DNA of 64,000 nt from Fidelibacterota bacterium (lineage in GTDB: Bacteria; Fidelibacterota; Fidelibacteria; Fidelibacterales; Fidelibacteraceae), in NCBI GenBank assembly GCA_028716785.1, contig JAQUPD010000001.1, forward strand, positions 159,628 through 223,627, given 5' to 3'. Of the stretch, positions 1 to 10,484 are shown piece after piece; the stretch's first letter is position 1; every line of letters begins with the position of its first letter. Below the pieces are notes generated by a model that did no database searches, was not told where the DNA came from, and was given only the letters and a program-made list of their open reading frames with translations. Both the position numbers and the translations under genes were made by a program.

Positions 1-881
1 GGATTCATCCCTGGATCTTTTATTCCCCAGCTTCTTTCAATCGTATAAAGGGTATCTTTGCTGGATAGTTCAGGATATCCCACAAACCAAGAGGTTGTAT
101 GACTTGGCATATCAAATTCCGGCACAACACGGATTCCTCTTTCAGCGGCATAAGAAACAATCTCATGAATCTGGCATTGTGTAAAATAATTCCCATCTGA
201 TCCCATCTCATGAAGAAGAGGATACGCTTTTGATTCTACACGGAATCCCTGATCATCGGACAAATGTAAATGAAGAACATTCATTTTTACCGCTGCCATG
301 GCATCAATATTCTGCAAAATAACATGAACCGGCTGAAAATGCCGGGCAACATCAATCATGAGTCCGCGCCAGGGAAATCGGGGTTCATCTTCAATAAGAA
401 CTACCGGGAAAAAATATCCTTCTTCGTCTGCCATTAATAATTGAAGCCACGTTTCTAAGCCATGCAGAAGTCCCAACTCTGTTTCTGCTTCAAGAATGAT
501 TTCACGAGAACTTATCCGCAAACGATAAGACTCATCTTCACCAAGCTTTAATTCACCAGGCCGATAGCACATAAGCTCAAAACCTGCTTCTGGAGATTGA
601 TTAATTCCCGTAATATAATCCTGCTCAAAAAAAAGCCCTGTCCGCCCACTTAAACGCTGTAAGGCACGTGTAGCAGCCTTAAAAGTCCGATCACCCGCTT
701 CACCAACAACATTAATACGAAAAGACTCATCTAATCGAAATTCGCCACTATCCCATAAAATTTCTTTGGGAATGGGCATCAGAGTGTGTTCTCTTTCAAT
801 TGCTGGCATTGCCATGATTATCTGGCTCTGTAAAAAGAAAATAATTACTACAAAAAAATATCTCTTTTTATAGGTTATCAT
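1..881 (-). CDS. Beta-N-acetylhexosaminidase (GH20), N-terminal part, cut by window edge
   Basis: The minus strand is open from an ATG at 881 to the window edge, about 293 codons. A good ribosome-binding site (AAGGAG) lies 8 bases before the ATG. The first ~25 residues are a hydrophobic signal peptide (KKRYFFVVIIFFLQSQ). Next comes the GH20 N-terminal alpha/beta domain (LMPIPKEILWDSGEF...), then the start of the TIM barrel with PRFPWRGLMIDVARHF and LHLHLSDDQGFRVE, both typical of GH20. The Asp-Glu catalytic pair lies in the missing C-terminal part. The family removes terminal GlcNAc/GalNAc from chito-oligosaccharides, glycans or muropeptides. A chitinase is encoded at 40.3 kb, so chitin breakdown is a plausible use. 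The exported location is inferred from the signal peptide. Confidence 0.9.
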   Translation of the reverse strand, partial: MITYKKRYFFVVIIFFLQSQIIMAMPAIEREHTLMPIPKEILWDSGEFRLDESFRINVVGEAGDRTFKAATRALQRLSGRTGLFFEQDYITGINQSPEAGFELMCYRPGELKLGEDESYRLRISSREIILEAETELGLLHGLETWLQLLMADEEGYFFPVVLIEDEPRFPWRGLMIDVARHFQPVHVILQNIDAMAAVKMNVLHLHLSDDQGFRVESKAYPLLHEMGSDGNYFTQCQIHEIVSYAAERGIRVVPEFDMPSHTTSWFVGYPELSSKDTLYTIERSWGIKDPGMN

Positions 882-995
882 GAGATATCTCCTTAATAGA
901 AGGTTAAATGTATTGAAAGAAAATATCATTCTTTCCTATGATTTACAATGGGGATTTAAGAAGAAGGAAATAACAAGATTCATGTTTAAAATTTT

Positions 996-1373
996 CTATG
1001 ATAAATAATATTTTAACAATTTAAACAAGTGATTTTCATTAATGGGTTTTTCAATAATATCCTGAAAGAGGCCCTTGGCTTTTTCAAGATCTGATTTTTC
1101 CATATAATAAGCCGTTTGCAAAATAATAATGAGATTCGGGCGAAATTCCCGAATTTTTTTGGCAGCGTCGTACCCATTTAATCCTGGCATTTTTACATCC
1201 ATCAGAACACAATCAATATCAGGATACAATTGACACAATTCAACTGCCATTTCACCATTTTCTGCTTCTAATACTTCATAATTTTCATCCTTAAGGATTT
1301 CCGCTAGATACATTCTGTTTATGGCTTCATCTTCAGCAATAAGAATCTTTGGGGATTTTTTTTTGGCAATCAT
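996..1373 (-). CDS. Single-domain response regulator (CheY-like receiver)
   Basis: A 125-residue protein made of one receiver domain and nothing else. The acidic pocket is E14/D15, the phospho-acceptor is D59 (VLMDVKMPGLNG), the switch threonine is T87 and the conserved lysine is K109 (EKP). All key residues are present, so it should be phosphorylatable. There is no output domain, and no histidine kinase lies nearby, so its partner is unknown. The sequence resembles receiver domains from hybrid kinases more than motility CheY. It ends 26 nt before the formate-THF ligase stop region and probably reads alone. Confidence 0.9.
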   Translation of the reverse strand: MIAKKKSPKILIAEDEAINRMYLAEILKDENYEVLEAENGEMAVELCQLYPDIDCVLMDVKMPGLNGYDAAKKIREFRPNLIIILQTAYYMEKSDLEKAKGLFQDIIEKPINENHLFKLLKYYLS

Positions 1374-1399
1374 AATTTTTCTCTCCCTTGAGGATTCGA

Positions 1400-3070
1400 C
1401 TAAAATAAATTCTCAATCTCTCCCTCATTGGTGATGGTAATTTTTTGGGCAGCGGGCTCTTTGGGGAGGCCTGGCATCCGTAAAATATCTCCAGTAATCG
1501 GAATAACAAACCCTGCCCCCGAAGCAATCAATATTTCTCGAACAGTTACCAAAAAATTTTCAGGTCTCCCCAGGAGTTTTGGATTATCTGAAAGAGACTT
1601 TTGTGTTTTAGCAATACAAACAGGGAGTTTATCGTATCCAAAATCTTTAATGATTTTTAAATCCTTTTTTGCCATAGATGTATAGTCAATTGCTTTTGCA
1701 CCATAAATTTCTGTGGCTATTGTTTTTATTTTATTTTCAAGTGAGTCATGCCAGTTGTACAAGGGATGCATTTTACAAATTGTATCATCGACCAAACGTT
1801 TCACTTCCTGGGCAAGTTCCAGTCCTCCCTCTCCTCCTTTCGACCAAAAATCCACCACAGAAGCATCAAACCCTTGTTTGCGGGCGTAATCCTCCACAAT
1901 TTTTAATTCTTCTTTCGTATCGGTAGGGAAGTGATTAATTGCAACAACCGATTCCATTCCAAATTTTCGAATATTTTCTAAATGTTTCCCGAGATTTGGA
2001 AGTCCTTTTATCACTGCTTTTGTATCCGGAATGGTGAGATCAGAGAGTTTTGCCCCGCCGTGATGTTTTAAGGCACGAACTGTTGCGACTAGCACAACAG
2101 CTGACGTGCAAAGAGAGCCATTAGGACACACAATATCAAAAAATTTTTCTGCACCAAGATCAAAACCAAAGCCAGCCTCTGTTACCACATAGTCTGCCAT
2201 GTGGAGAGCTGCTTTTGTTGCTATAATACTATTTGCCCCCTGGGCAATATTTGCAAAAGGGCCTCCATGAACTAGTGCCGGGGTATTTTCTGTTGTTTGA
2301 ACCAAATTGGGTTTAAGAGCATCTTTTAATAACGCTGCTATGGCTCCTTCAAATCCCAACTCTTTTTCAAGAACAGGTCGACCATCGTAAGTAAAACCAA
2401 TAGTAATATTTCCAATGCGTTCCTTAAGTTCGGCAATATCTTTTGTAAGACACAAAATTGCCATAATTTCAGAAGCAGGTGTAATATCAAACCCCTCTTC
2501 CCTGGGAATCCCTTGTCCACGTCCTCCCAAACCAATAATAACATTTCTAAGGGCTCTATCGTTTACATCAAGGACTCTTTTCCATGTGACCCATCGAGGA
2601 TCAAGATGAAGTTCATTTCCTGAATGAATATGATTATCTATCAGCGCTGCTAAGGTATTATTAGCTGCGGTAACAGCATGAAAATCGCCCGTAAAGTGAA
2701 GATTAATTTCTTCCATGGGAAGAACCTGAGAATAACCTCCGCCAGCAGCTCCTCCCTTAATTCCAAAAACAGGCCCTAAACTTGGCTCCCGAATAGCAAC
2801 AATTGCCTTTTCACCAAGCCTATTTAATGCCTGTGAGAGTCCGATTGAAACTGTTGTCTTGCCCTCACCAGCAGGAGTCGGTGTTATGGCAGAAACCAAA
2901 ATAAGTTTGCCTTCAGACTTTTCATTCAGTTTTTTTAAGGAAGGATATGAAATTTTGGCTTTATACTTCCCATAGAGTTCTAAATCGTTTTCATCCAATC
3001 CTAACTGTTGCCCAATTTCAACAATAGGCTTCATAGTTGTTTTTTTCGCGATGTCAATGTCTGTTAACAT
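1400..3070 (-). CDS. fhs: Formate--tetrahydrofolate ligase
   Basis: Catalyses ATP-dependent formylation of tetrahydrofolate with formate, giving 10-formyl-THF for purines, fMet or the methyl branch of one-carbon metabolism. The protein is 556 residues from the chosen start, the usual length. The P-loop-like stretch TPAGEGKTTVSIGL lies near residue 70. Family signatures IREPSLGPVFGIKGGAAGGGYSQ and FTGDFHA follow. I chose the ATG at 3070 because AAGG lies 5 bases upstream; a GTG at 3082 in frame has no such site. Anaerobic fermenters often carry Fhs without a full Wood-Ljungdahl pathway, and no other gene of that pathway is in this window. Confidence 0.96.
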   Translation of the reverse strand: MLTDIDIAKKTTMKPIVEIGQQLGLDENDLELYGKYKAKISYPSLKKLNEKSEGKLILVSAITPTPAGEGKTTVSIGLSQALNRLGEKAIVAIREPSLGPVFGIKGGAAGGGYSQVLPMEEINLHFTGDFHAVTAANNTLAALIDNHIHSGNELHLDPRWVTWKRVLDVNDRALRNVIIGLGGRGQGIPREEGFDITPASEIMAILCLTKDIAELKERIGNITIGFTYDGRPVLEKELGFEGAIAALLKDALKPNLVQTTENTPALVHGGPFANIAQGANSIIATKAALHMADYVVTEAGFGFDLGAEKFFDIVCPNGSLCTSAVVLVATVRALKHHGGAKLSDLTIPDTKAVIKGLPNLGKHLENIRKFGMESVVAINHFPTDTKEELKIVEDYARKQGFDASVVDFWSKGGEGGLELAQEVKRLVDDTICKMHPLYNWHDSLENKIKTIATEIYGAKAIDYTSMAKKDLKIIKDFGYDKLPVCIAKTQKSLSDNPKLLGRPENFLVTVREILIASGAGFVIPITGDILRMPGLPKEPAAQKITITNEGEIENLF

Positions 3071-3160
3071 AAAGACCTTCACTCATGCTAATTGGTTAAA
3101 TAATTTTTCTTTTATAGAGTTAAGACTCCCATTTCAAGCTAACGTTACAATCTAAAATTT

Positions 3161-3820
3161 TCAAATGATTAAAAATTCCTCAGAAATTTCATGTTCCAAT
3201 TCAATTACAAGTTGGTCCCCTGAAAAAACAGGCCCAACACCCGCAGGTGTCCCAGTAAATATAATATCTCCCGGAAGAAGTGTCATAATTGTGCTTATGT
3301 ACGAGAGAATTTCTGGAATTTTATATACCATATTTACAGTATTACCACTTTGTCGTAAAACCCCATTTTGATAAAGGCGAAAGTTAAGATTATCTAAGCG
3401 TGGAAAGTGTAATATTGAGACAAAATGAGAAATGAGCGCAGAATTGTCAAAACATTTTGCTTCAATCCATGAGCGTCCTTCTTTTTTTGCTTCAAGAAGG
3501 ACATCCCGCGCTGTGAGATCAACACCCACACCCACACCAGCAATTAAACCCGATGCCTCCATTTCATCAATATTTCGTCCCTCCGTCCCAATAAGAAGTG
3601 TTACTTCTACTTCATACTCTACACGATTGGAATAAAAAGGAAGCTCAACAGGGCCCGGACTATGAACAATTGCTTGAGGTGGTTTTAAAAAAATGACAGG
3701 GTGTAAATAAACATCCTTATAATTTTCCTCTTTAAATCGATCAGGATAATTATGATCTACGCCAAGAATTTTGGGGACAGGAAAGGCTTTTTCAACAGGT
3801 TGAAGTATTGCATGGGTCAC
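3161..3820 (-). CDS. Fumarylacetoacetate hydrolase (FAH) family protein
   Basis: A 219-residue protein of the FAH/YcgM family. It has the EYEVEVTLLIG strand carrying metal-binding acidic residues, the GVGVGVDLTARDVLLEAKKEG block and the C-terminal PGDIIFTGTPAGVGPV signature. The family includes acylpyruvate hydrolases, oxaloacetate decarboxylases and tautomerases, and many members repair the enol form of oxaloacetate. The exact substrate cannot be read from sequence. It starts 2 nt after the stop of the PurL-like gene, so the two are translated from the same message. Confidence 0.85.
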   Translation of the reverse strand: MTHAILQPVEKAFPVPKILGVDHNYPDRFKEENYKDVYLHPVIFLKPPQAIVHSPGPVELPFYSNRVEYEVEVTLLIGTEGRNIDEMEASGLIAGVGVGVDLTARDVLLEAKKEGRSWIEAKCFDNSALISHFVSILHFPRLDNLNFRLYQNGVLRQSGNTVNMVYKIPEILSYISTIMTLLPGDIIFTGTPAGVGPVFSGDQLVIELEHEISEEFLII

Positions 3821-3822
3821 AA

Positions 3823-5844
3823 TTAATTGCTCCTTAAATATTCTTTTGCATAAAGTAAGGGTCGCACCGCCTCAAGATCCACTTTAACAAGATCATTAAA
3901 AATGAACTTACCATGTTCTCGGACCCTACCTATAGTTGTACAAGCAACGCCAAAATCATTGGCAATTCGTTCCATATCCATGAGTTTCTTTTCTTCCAGG
4001 GTAATGAGGGCAGTTGTGGTGCTTTCTCCAAAAAGAAGAGCGTCATCTCGTATTTTTCGCATGGTAAAAATATCACATCCCATTCTTTTTTCTGGATTAA
4101 GTAAGGCACTTTTCACTAACGCAACGGCTAAGCCACCAAGCTCCATGTCGTAAGCTGATTTTAAAATATTTTCTTGTGCCGCTTGTAGAAGTGCCATATT
4201 TAAATGGGATGTAAATTCGCCATCAGCTAAAATAAGCCGACTCTCACTGTATCCGTGAACATAACGGGCATACTCGGAGGATTCCAATTCTCCCCGAAAA
4301 CTTCCAAGAATACAGATAAAATCTCCATCATCCTGAAAGGCAGGATTTATCCATTGCCTTTGGGAACCCAAAAGTCCGGCTACAGCAACAAGGGGGGAAT
4401 CATTGTCATACGATTGATTCCACTGGACATTTTCCCCAAGAATTGAAATTTTCAACGCTTTTGCAGCACTTACAATGCCACGAACAGCATCTAAAAAACG
4501 AAAATAATCCTTTTTCTTTTCAGGATTTCCTTCCACAAAAGAGATGGAAGCGCCCAAGATTTCCGCACCCTGACAGGCAACCTGCCGACTTGCACGTACA
4601 AAGGCATTGTAAGCTGCCACAGAGGCATCACGTTCATTGTGATAGTCTTGAAGAGCCATCCTTATAGTAAGTATTTTTTTGCTTCCTTTAAGTCGTAATA
4701 ATGGCTGCCCATTTTTTGTATTAATGGTATTTCCTCGAATGGTGGAATCTACCAAAAAGGAATGTGATTTGAAAAATTGAATTTTGGGCGATGTTAAGAG
4801 AGTCTTTAAGGCTTCCCCATAATCTTCTGGTTCTGGAAAGGTCACTGTTTTATGTACTTTTCTACTCTTTATTTCTAATGTTCGCTCAGACTCATTATGA
4901 TAAATAATCTCACCACGATAATTTTTAAGTTGCTCGAGAGGAATAGAAGCGATTTCTTCTTTTTGATGGATAAGTGTCAATTTTCCATCATCCTCAACGT
5001 ATCCTAAGGGAATACTCATGGCATCATACCGCTCAAAAACCTCCTTTATTTCCCATTCAACATTTTTCTGAAGACACAGAATAAATCCTCCAGGATTTTT
5101 CCCTAAAAGAATGTCTTCAGGATCACCTTCCCATCCATCTGATATCAACTTTAATCCCATTCGATCATCCTCAATCATATGTATCAGGGTGTATAAAATT
5201 CCAGCAGGATAAACATGTGATGCACTGATAAGCCAGGGGGAATTTGAAAGAGAAATCATCATTTCATTTAAACGGATAGCTTTGATTTTTTCTTCGAGGG
5301 AAGAGGTGCTTTTTAACGGGAAAACCCACCAAATCTCACTATGAAGAGATTTTAAGCTAGGAGTTAGAAAATTTTTATTTCGAAGAAGGCCTATTTCTGC
5401 AATAGTTATCGTTTGTTTTTCCCGTGAAATTCCAGAACTTTCAATATTTAAAATGGGGATTCCTGCCCCATAAGCAAACAGTGACAGGGGTTCAAGAGCA
5501 TTTTTTAATGTTTGATCATCACCCCCATGACGATGAACAACTGCTCCCACACTTTTTGCACCCAACCCGGCAAAATAACGCTCCGTGTTTTCTATATCCA
5601 TGGATACATTAAATAACATCTGATAATTATCACCCACTTCAAGCATTTTTGGATGCTCTTTAACAGATCTTGAACTTTCAACAGGCAACTCCGCTAAAAG
5701 ATGACGTGAGTATTTGCCACTGTATTCTTCTTCTTCCCAAAATCGTGTATAAATGCTTATTTCAAGGGGAAGAGGCTCTCGATTGAGTAAAGAACGAATT
5801 TTATTTTTATATTTTTCAACGTTTTTATTTTTTGTGTGTATCAC
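3823..5844 (-). CDS. Divergent PurL-like protein (FGAM synthase II homologue) lacking expected catalytic histidines
   Basis: 673 residues that align from end to end with small-type phosphoribosylformylglycinamidine synthase II. Matches include a degenerate form of the WSEHCSYK..R loop at residues 36-47, GIPILNIE, GENVQWNQSY..PLVAVAGLLG, SSEYARYVHG, SAYDMELGGLAVAL at 563-576 and LFGES at 604-608. The usual SEHCS histidine is replaced by acidic residues (EEEEY at 37-41), and the HNHP block is replaced by MDIENTE at 82-88. SAHD has become SAYD. FGAM synthase activity is therefore doubtful: it may be a strongly drifted PurL or a paralogue with another job. The start codon lies inside the end of uvrC (20-nt overlap) and the FAH gene follows 2 nt downstream. 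Confidence 0.75.
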   Translation of the reverse strand: MIHTKNKNVEKYKNKIRSLLNREPLPLEISIYTRFWEEEEYSGKYSRHLLAELPVESSRSVKEHPKMLEVGDNYQMLFNVSMDIENTERYFAGLGAKSVGAVVHRHGGDDQTLKNALEPLSLFAYGAGIPILNIESSGISREKQTITIAEIGLLRNKNFLTPSLKSLHSEIWWVFPLKSTSSLEEKIKAIRLNEMMISLSNSPWLISASHVYPAGILYTLIHMIEDDRMGLKLISDGWEGDPEDILLGKNPGGFILCLQKNVEWEIKEVFERYDAMSIPLGYVEDDGKLTLIHQKEEIASIPLEQLKNYRGEIIYHNESERTLEIKSRKVHKTVTFPEPEDYGEALKTLLTSPKIQFFKSHSFLVDSTIRGNTINTKNGQPLLRLKGSKKILTIRMALQDYHNERDASVAAYNAFVRASRQVACQGAEILGASISFVEGNPEKKKDYFRFLDAVRGIVSAAKALKISILGENVQWNQSYDNDSPLVAVAGLLGSQRQWINPAFQDDGDFICILGSFRGELESSEYARYVHGYSESRLILADGEFTSHLNMALLQAAQENILKSAYDMELGGLAVALVKSALLNPEKRMGCDIFTMRKIRDDALLFGESTTTALITLEEKKLMDMERIANDFGVACTTIGRVREHGKFIFNDLVKVDLEAVRPLLYAKEYLRSN

Positions 5845-7687
5845 TTATCTCCTTTGCTATTTCTTGTGGTATGTGCTGACGAAGATATGTGAGCATTGTT
5901 GAAACTAAAGTTACAGAAATCCCCGTTTTTTCTGCAATTTTCTTTTCACTATCTTGCATCATTTCATCCAAAGATGGGTAGGCATTATAAATTTTTTCTT
6001 GCCGTTTTGGACCAATACCTGGGATTTCATCAAGGATACTTTTAATCATCGCTTTATCTCGACGGTGACGATGAAAGGTTATGGCAAATCGATGCGCCTC
6101 ATCTCGAATTTGTCGCAATAAATAAAGAGCAGGGGATGTTTTAGGAATATTTTGTGGATTGGCATATCCTGGGATAAAAACATCTTCAAGACGTTTTGCT
6201 AAGCCAATAATGGGCAACGCATACAAGCCTAATTCATCCAAAACATTTTTTGCGGCATTCAGTTGACCTTTCCCGCCATCAATAAGGATTAAATCGGGAA
6301 GTTTCCCTTTCTCTTCAAGTTTTCGAATATAGGTACGTCGAATTACTTGTGCCATGGCTGCAAAATCATCTGGATGGTCTAAATCCTTAATAATAAATTT
6401 CCGATATTCAGATTTCTTTGGTCGACCATTATCAAAAACAACACACGATGCTACAATATGCGTTCCCTGAATGTTCGAAATATCAAATCCTTCTATTCGC
6501 ATGGGGGGAACCGAGAGATTAAGTGCTTCCTGAAGCGCCAACACCATCTTCCCCGGTTGTATATTTCCCTTTTCCCTACTCAACAAAAGATCTTTCAGCA
6601 TCATATCTGCATTTTTACGAGCCAAGGTTAAAAGTCTGGCTTTGTCTCCCCGTTCAGGGGTAACAATATAAACCCGTCTTCCTGCTTTTTTTCTTAAAAA
6701 ATCCTCAAAAAGCTCTTTTTCATCATCCAGTTCACAAATAACTTCCTGAGGAATAAACGCTGTTTCTGAATAATAAGACCTTAAAAATTCTTTGGTGAGT
6801 TCATTGCGCGTTCGATTCCCTGTTTGTTTAAGTATGAATTTTTCTTGAGATATCAATCGCCCCTCTCTCACACGAAATAATACAACAACAGCTGTGTCTT
6901 CAACCGCTGCTAAACCAATAACATCCCTGTCTTCGAAATCGGTATGAACAATATTTTGCCGCTGAATTGATTTTTGAATTGCTTTTATTTGATCGCGATA
7001 GCGAGCAGCTTTTTCAAACTCTTGTTTTTGGGCTGCTTCCTGCATGTGGGCTTCCAACTTTTTTAACGTTTCGGTTGTGTGTCCTTCAATAAATCGAATA
7101 GCTTGTTCTATGATGGTTTGATAAGCTTCCTCGGAAATTAAACCCTGACAAGGTCCATCACAATTTTGAAGATGATATTCCAAACAGAGCTGAATCTTTT
7201 TTGATTGGATGGTTTTGGCATCCAACCGATATCGACAGGTCCGTATAGGAAATGTTTGGTGAAGAAGATGGAGAAGTTTTCGAGTGTGTTTGACATCGGT
7301 ATAGGGACCATAATAGCGGGAACCATCTTTCTCAACTCTTCTTGTAAGGATAATGCGTGGAAAGGGTTCATGGGTTACCCGGATAAAGGGGAACGACTTA
7401 TCATCTTTCAATCGTACATTATACCTTGGGGTATATTCTTTAATGAAATTATTTTCCATTAAAAGGGCTTCAGTTTCACTGTCTGTAATAATCCATTCAA
7501 CATGGCGTACATGTGAAATCATCACAGCAACTTTAGGATCCGTTACATCTCCCCGAAAATAAGAAAGCACTCGATTCTTTAAAACCTGGGCTTTCCCAAC
7601 ATAAATAATCTTTCCTTCTTCATCTCGAAATATATAAACACCCGGTTTACGAGGAAGTTGAGATAATTTTTTTTGTAATTCATCCAT
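5825..7687 (-). CDS. uvrC: Excinuclease ABC subunit C
   Basis: Nucleotide-excision-repair endonuclease that makes both incisions around a UvrB-marked lesion. At 620 residues it has the normal domain order. The GIY-YIG domain is at the N-terminus (KPGVYIFRDEEGKIIYVGKA). A UvrB-binding UVR motif lies near 205-235 (AAQKQEFEKAARYRDQ), then the RNase H-like half (RIEGFDISNIQGTHIVASCVVF) and a C-terminal helix-hairpin-helix (IPGIGPKRQEKI). It heads a translationally coupled cluster with the PurL-like and FAH genes. Confidence 0.97.
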   Translation of the reverse strand: MDELQKKLSQLPRKPGVYIFRDEEGKIIYVGKAQVLKNRVLSYFRGDVTDPKVAVMISHVRHVEWIITDSETEALLMENNFIKEYTPRYNVRLKDDKSFPFIRVTHEPFPRIILTRRVEKDGSRYYGPYTDVKHTRKLLHLLHQTFPIRTCRYRLDAKTIQSKKIQLCLEYHLQNCDGPCQGLISEEAYQTIIEQAIRFIEGHTTETLKKLEAHMQEAAQKQEFEKAARYRDQIKAIQKSIQRQNIVHTDFEDRDVIGLAAVEDTAVVVLFRVREGRLISQEKFILKQTGNRTRNELTKEFLRSYYSETAFIPQEVICELDDEKELFEDFLRKKAGRRVYIVTPERGDKARLLTLARKNADMMLKDLLLSREKGNIQPGKMVLALQEALNLSVPPMRIEGFDISNIQGTHIVASCVVFDNGRPKKSEYRKFIIKDLDHPDDFAAMAQVIRRTYIRKLEEKGKLPDLILIDGGKGQLNAAKNVLDELGLYALPIIGLAKRLEDVFIPGYANPQNIPKTSPALYLLRQIRDEAHRFAITFHRHRRDKAMIKSILDEIPGIGPKRQEKIYNAYPSLDEMMQDSEKKIAEKTGISVTLVSTMLTYLRQHIPQEIAKEISDTHKK

Positions 7688-7770
7688 TTATTTAAAATAG
7701 CATAAAGGATAAACGATTAAAAGGGTAAAAATTATGATACAGAGGGAGGATGTTGCTTTAGATAGGAACA

Positions 7771-7832
7771 AAGAGTCATAAAAAAAGAGACGTTGGTGTA
7801 GCAACGCCTCTTTGATGGTTTTTATGACTCTT
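7771..7832 (-). terminator. Nested double-stem terminator downstream of clpB
   Basis: The inner stem is AAAGAG.CGTTG against CAACG.CTCTTT (about 7785-7813, one mismatch). On the minus strand it is followed by a run of seven T. An outer perfect 14-bp stem (7771-7784 with 7819-7832) wraps the inner one. It starts 8 nt downstream of the clpB stop. The inner stem plus T-run is a standard rho-independent terminator; the role of the outer stem is unknown. Confidence 0.85.
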
Positions 7833-7840
7833 CTTGAGTC

Positions 7841-10426
7841 TTATTTACAGCTTTCAATTTCCCATGTATTGTCTTTTACTTTCAGGATATATTTTTCTCC
7901 AGGGACAATTTTCCCTTCCAACAAGTATTGAGCAAGCATATTTTCGACTTCACGTTGGATGAGTCGTTTGAGCGGCCGGGCACCAAAATCGGGATTATAC
8001 CCTTTTTCAGCCAAATAAGTACGTCCACTTTCATCAAGGTCAATAAAGATATTTTGCTCCGCAAGTCTCTGTTGTACGCGTTTAAATTGGATATCAACAA
8101 TTTGTTTCAGTTGCTCTTTTGTAAGGGGTTGAAACGTAATAATTTCATCAATTCGGTTTATAAACTCCGGTTTAAAATATTGTTGTATTCGTTGTTTAAG
8201 CCGCGGATTCAGCGTGTCGTAGGATGTCCCTTCTTTAAAGACCTCTAACCCAAGATCAGAACCCAAGTTGGATGTCATAATAATAATGGTATTTCGAAAA
8301 TCCACGGTCCGTCCTTTTCCATCAGTAAGGCGACCATCATCCAGAATCTGAAGGAGAATATTGAAAACATCGGGGTGAGCCTTTTCAATTTCATCCAAAA
8401 GGATCACAGAATAGGGACGTCTGCGAATGCTCTCTGTTAATTTTCCTCCTTCTTCATAACCTACATATCCTGGAGGGGCTCCAATTAAGCGTGCAACAGA
8501 ATGACGCTCCATATATTCAGACATATCCAAACGAACCATAGCATTTTCATCATCAAAAAGAAAATCAGCTAATGCCCGAGATAGTTCAGTCTTTCCTACC
8601 CCTGTTGGCCCAAGAAAGAGAAAGGAACCAAGTGGCCTGTTTTCATCGGCAAGGCCACTTCGACTCCTTCGAATGGCATTTGCAACAACTTCCACCGCTA
8701 CATCTTGACCTACAACTCGTTTATGCAGATGGTCTTCCAGTTTAAGAAGTCGTTCATTCTCTGATTGCAACATGCGACTTACTGGAATGCCTGTCCAGCG
8801 ACTAACCACTTCTGCAATATCTTCTTCACCAACTTCCTCTTTTAAAAGAGGTGAATCACCATGAAGTTTTTGTAATTTTTCCTTTTCTTTTTCTAACTTA
8901 TTTTGAAGTTCAATAAGGGCACCATAGCGAATTTGAGCAACTTTCTCATAATCTCCTTGCCGTTCTGCTTCACTTTCTTCCATTTTTAATTTGTCTATGC
9001 TACTTTTTAACTGTTGAATTTCACGAATGATGGATTTTTCAGACATCCATTTATTTTTGAGTGTATCCAACTTACCATTAAGCTCTTTTAATTCTTTTTC
9101 AAGGGCTTTTAATCGCTCAATTGAACGTTCATCATTCTCTTTTTTAAGTGCTTGTTTTTCAATTTCAAGCTGGATACGACGTCGTTCCAATTCATCGAGT
9201 TCTTCAGGCATACTATCAATTTCTACCCGTAAGCGAGAGGCAGCTTCGTCAATTAAATCGATTGCTTTATCGGGGAGAAAACGATCTGTAATATAGCGAT
9301 GGGCTAAGCGTGCAGCAGCAACCAAAGCAGCATCTGATATGCGAACTCCATGATGAATATCATATTTTTCTTTAATTCCCCGAAGGATAGAAATTGTATC
9401 CTCGACAGAAGGTTCGCCGACATAAATTTTTTGAAAACGCCGTTCCAAGGCAGCATCTTTTTCAATATATTTTTGATATTCATTGAGCGTTGTTGCTCCA
9501 ATACAGTGAAGAATTCCTCGAGCAAGTGCAGGTTTTAACATATTGCCAGCATCCACCGCGCCTTCAGCATTCCCAGCACCAACGATAAGATGTAACTCAT
9601 CAATAAAGAGAATAATTTGTCCGTTGGAATCCTCTACCTCTTTTAAAACCGCTTTAAAACGATCTTCAAATTCACCACGATACTTTGCTCCAGCTAAAAT
9701 AGATGCTAAATCAAGCATAATGATTCGTTTATTTTTCAATGTTTCAGGCACATCTGCATTAACAATGCGCTGGGCAAGCCCTTCAACAATTGCTGTTTTA
9801 CCAACCCCTGGCTCACCGATAAGCACCGGATTATTTTTGGTCCGCCGAGATAATACCTGTATTGTCCGTCGAATTTCTTCGTCTCGACCAATTACAGGAT
9901 CCAATTTCCCTTCTCTCGCGAGTTGGGTAAGATCAATACCAAACCGTTTTAATGCTTCATACTTAGATTCTGGATTTTCATCCTGCACGGTTCTTCCTCC
10001 ACGTATTTTCTGAAGAGCCTCTAAAAAGGTATCCTTATCCAACCCAACGTCCGAAAACAAAGAACTCAAACTCTCTTCATCCATCAAGGCAAGAAAAAGA
10101 TGCTCAACACTTACATATTCATCCTTCATGCGCTTAGCTTCTTTTTCAGCATTTCGCAAAACAAGGATCATTTCACGTCCTAGCCTTCCCTGCGATACCT
10201 TTCCTAAACGCGGCAGTTTCTCAATCTGTTCTTCTGCCTTCTGAATCATTCTTTCAAGCGAAATATCCGCTATTTGTATTAAACGAGGAATAAACCCCTC
10301 TTCTTGTGTCAATAAGGCATAAAGTAAATGGATGGGCTGAATCTCCTCCTGTCCATACTCCTCCGCTGTAAATTGTGATTGCTGTAATGCTTCACGACTC
10401 TTTTCAGTATATTTATCAAAAGTCAT
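7841..10426 (-). CDS. clpB: ATP-dependent disaggregase ClpB
   Basis: Hsp100 chaperone that, with DnaK, pulls polypeptides out of aggregates. 861 residues, the normal length. It has an N-terminal Clp repeat domain, a first AAA+ module with Walker [14 protein letters not shown] and Walker B ILFIDELH, and the long middle-domain coiled coil (about 405-525) that separates ClpB from ClpA/ClpC. The second AAA+ module has [14 protein letters not shown] and [15 protein letters not shown], followed by the D2-small C-domain. The stop is followed by a strong terminator, so it is probably monocistronic. It runs divergently from the DUF2147 gene, with a paired palindrome between them. Confidence 0.97.
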   Translation of the reverse strand: MTFDKYTEKSREALQQSQFTAEEYGQEEIQPIHLLYALLTQEEGFIPRLIQIADISLERMIQKAEEQIEKLPRLGKVSQGRLGREMILVLRNAEKEAKRMKDEYVSVEHLFLALMDEESLSSLFSDVGLDKDTFLEALQKIRGGRTVQDENPESKYEALKRFGIDLTQLAREGKLDPVIGRDEEIRRTIQVLSRRTKNNPVLIGEPGVGKTAIVEGLAQRIVNADVPETLKNKRIIMLDLASILAGAKYRGEFEDRFKAVLKEVEDSNGQIILFIDELHLIVGAGNAEGAVDAGNMLKPALARGILHCIGATTLNEYQKYIEKDAALERRFQKIYVGEPSVEDTISILRGIKEKYDIHHGVRISDAALVAAARLAHRYITDRFLPDKAIDLIDEAASRLRVEIDSMPEELDELERRRIQLEIEKQALKKENDERSIERLKALEKELKELNGKLDTLKNKWMSEKSIIREIQQLKSSIDKLKMEESEAERQGDYEKVAQIRYGALIELQNKLEKEKEKLQKLHGDSPLLKEEVGEEDIAEVVSRWTGIPVSRMLQSENERLLKLEDHLHKRVVGQDVAVEVVANAIRRSRSGLADENRPLGSFLFLGPTGVGKTELSRALADFLFDDENAMVRLDMSEYMERHSVARLIGAPPGYVGYEEGGKLTESIRRRPYSVILLDEIEKAHPDVFNILLQILDDGRLTDGKGRTVDFRNTIIIMTSNLGSDLGLEVFKEGTSYDTLNPRLKQRIQQYFKPEFINRIDEIITFQPLTKEQLKQIVDIQFKRVQQRLAEQNIFIDLDESGRTYLAEKGYNPDFGARPLKRLIQREVENMLAQYLLEGKIVPGEKYILKVKDNTWEIESCK

Positions 10427-10484
10427 TTCTACTCCTTTCTTTTTTTATCATCTAAAACAAAAAAAATGCCACGCTTTATTATGC

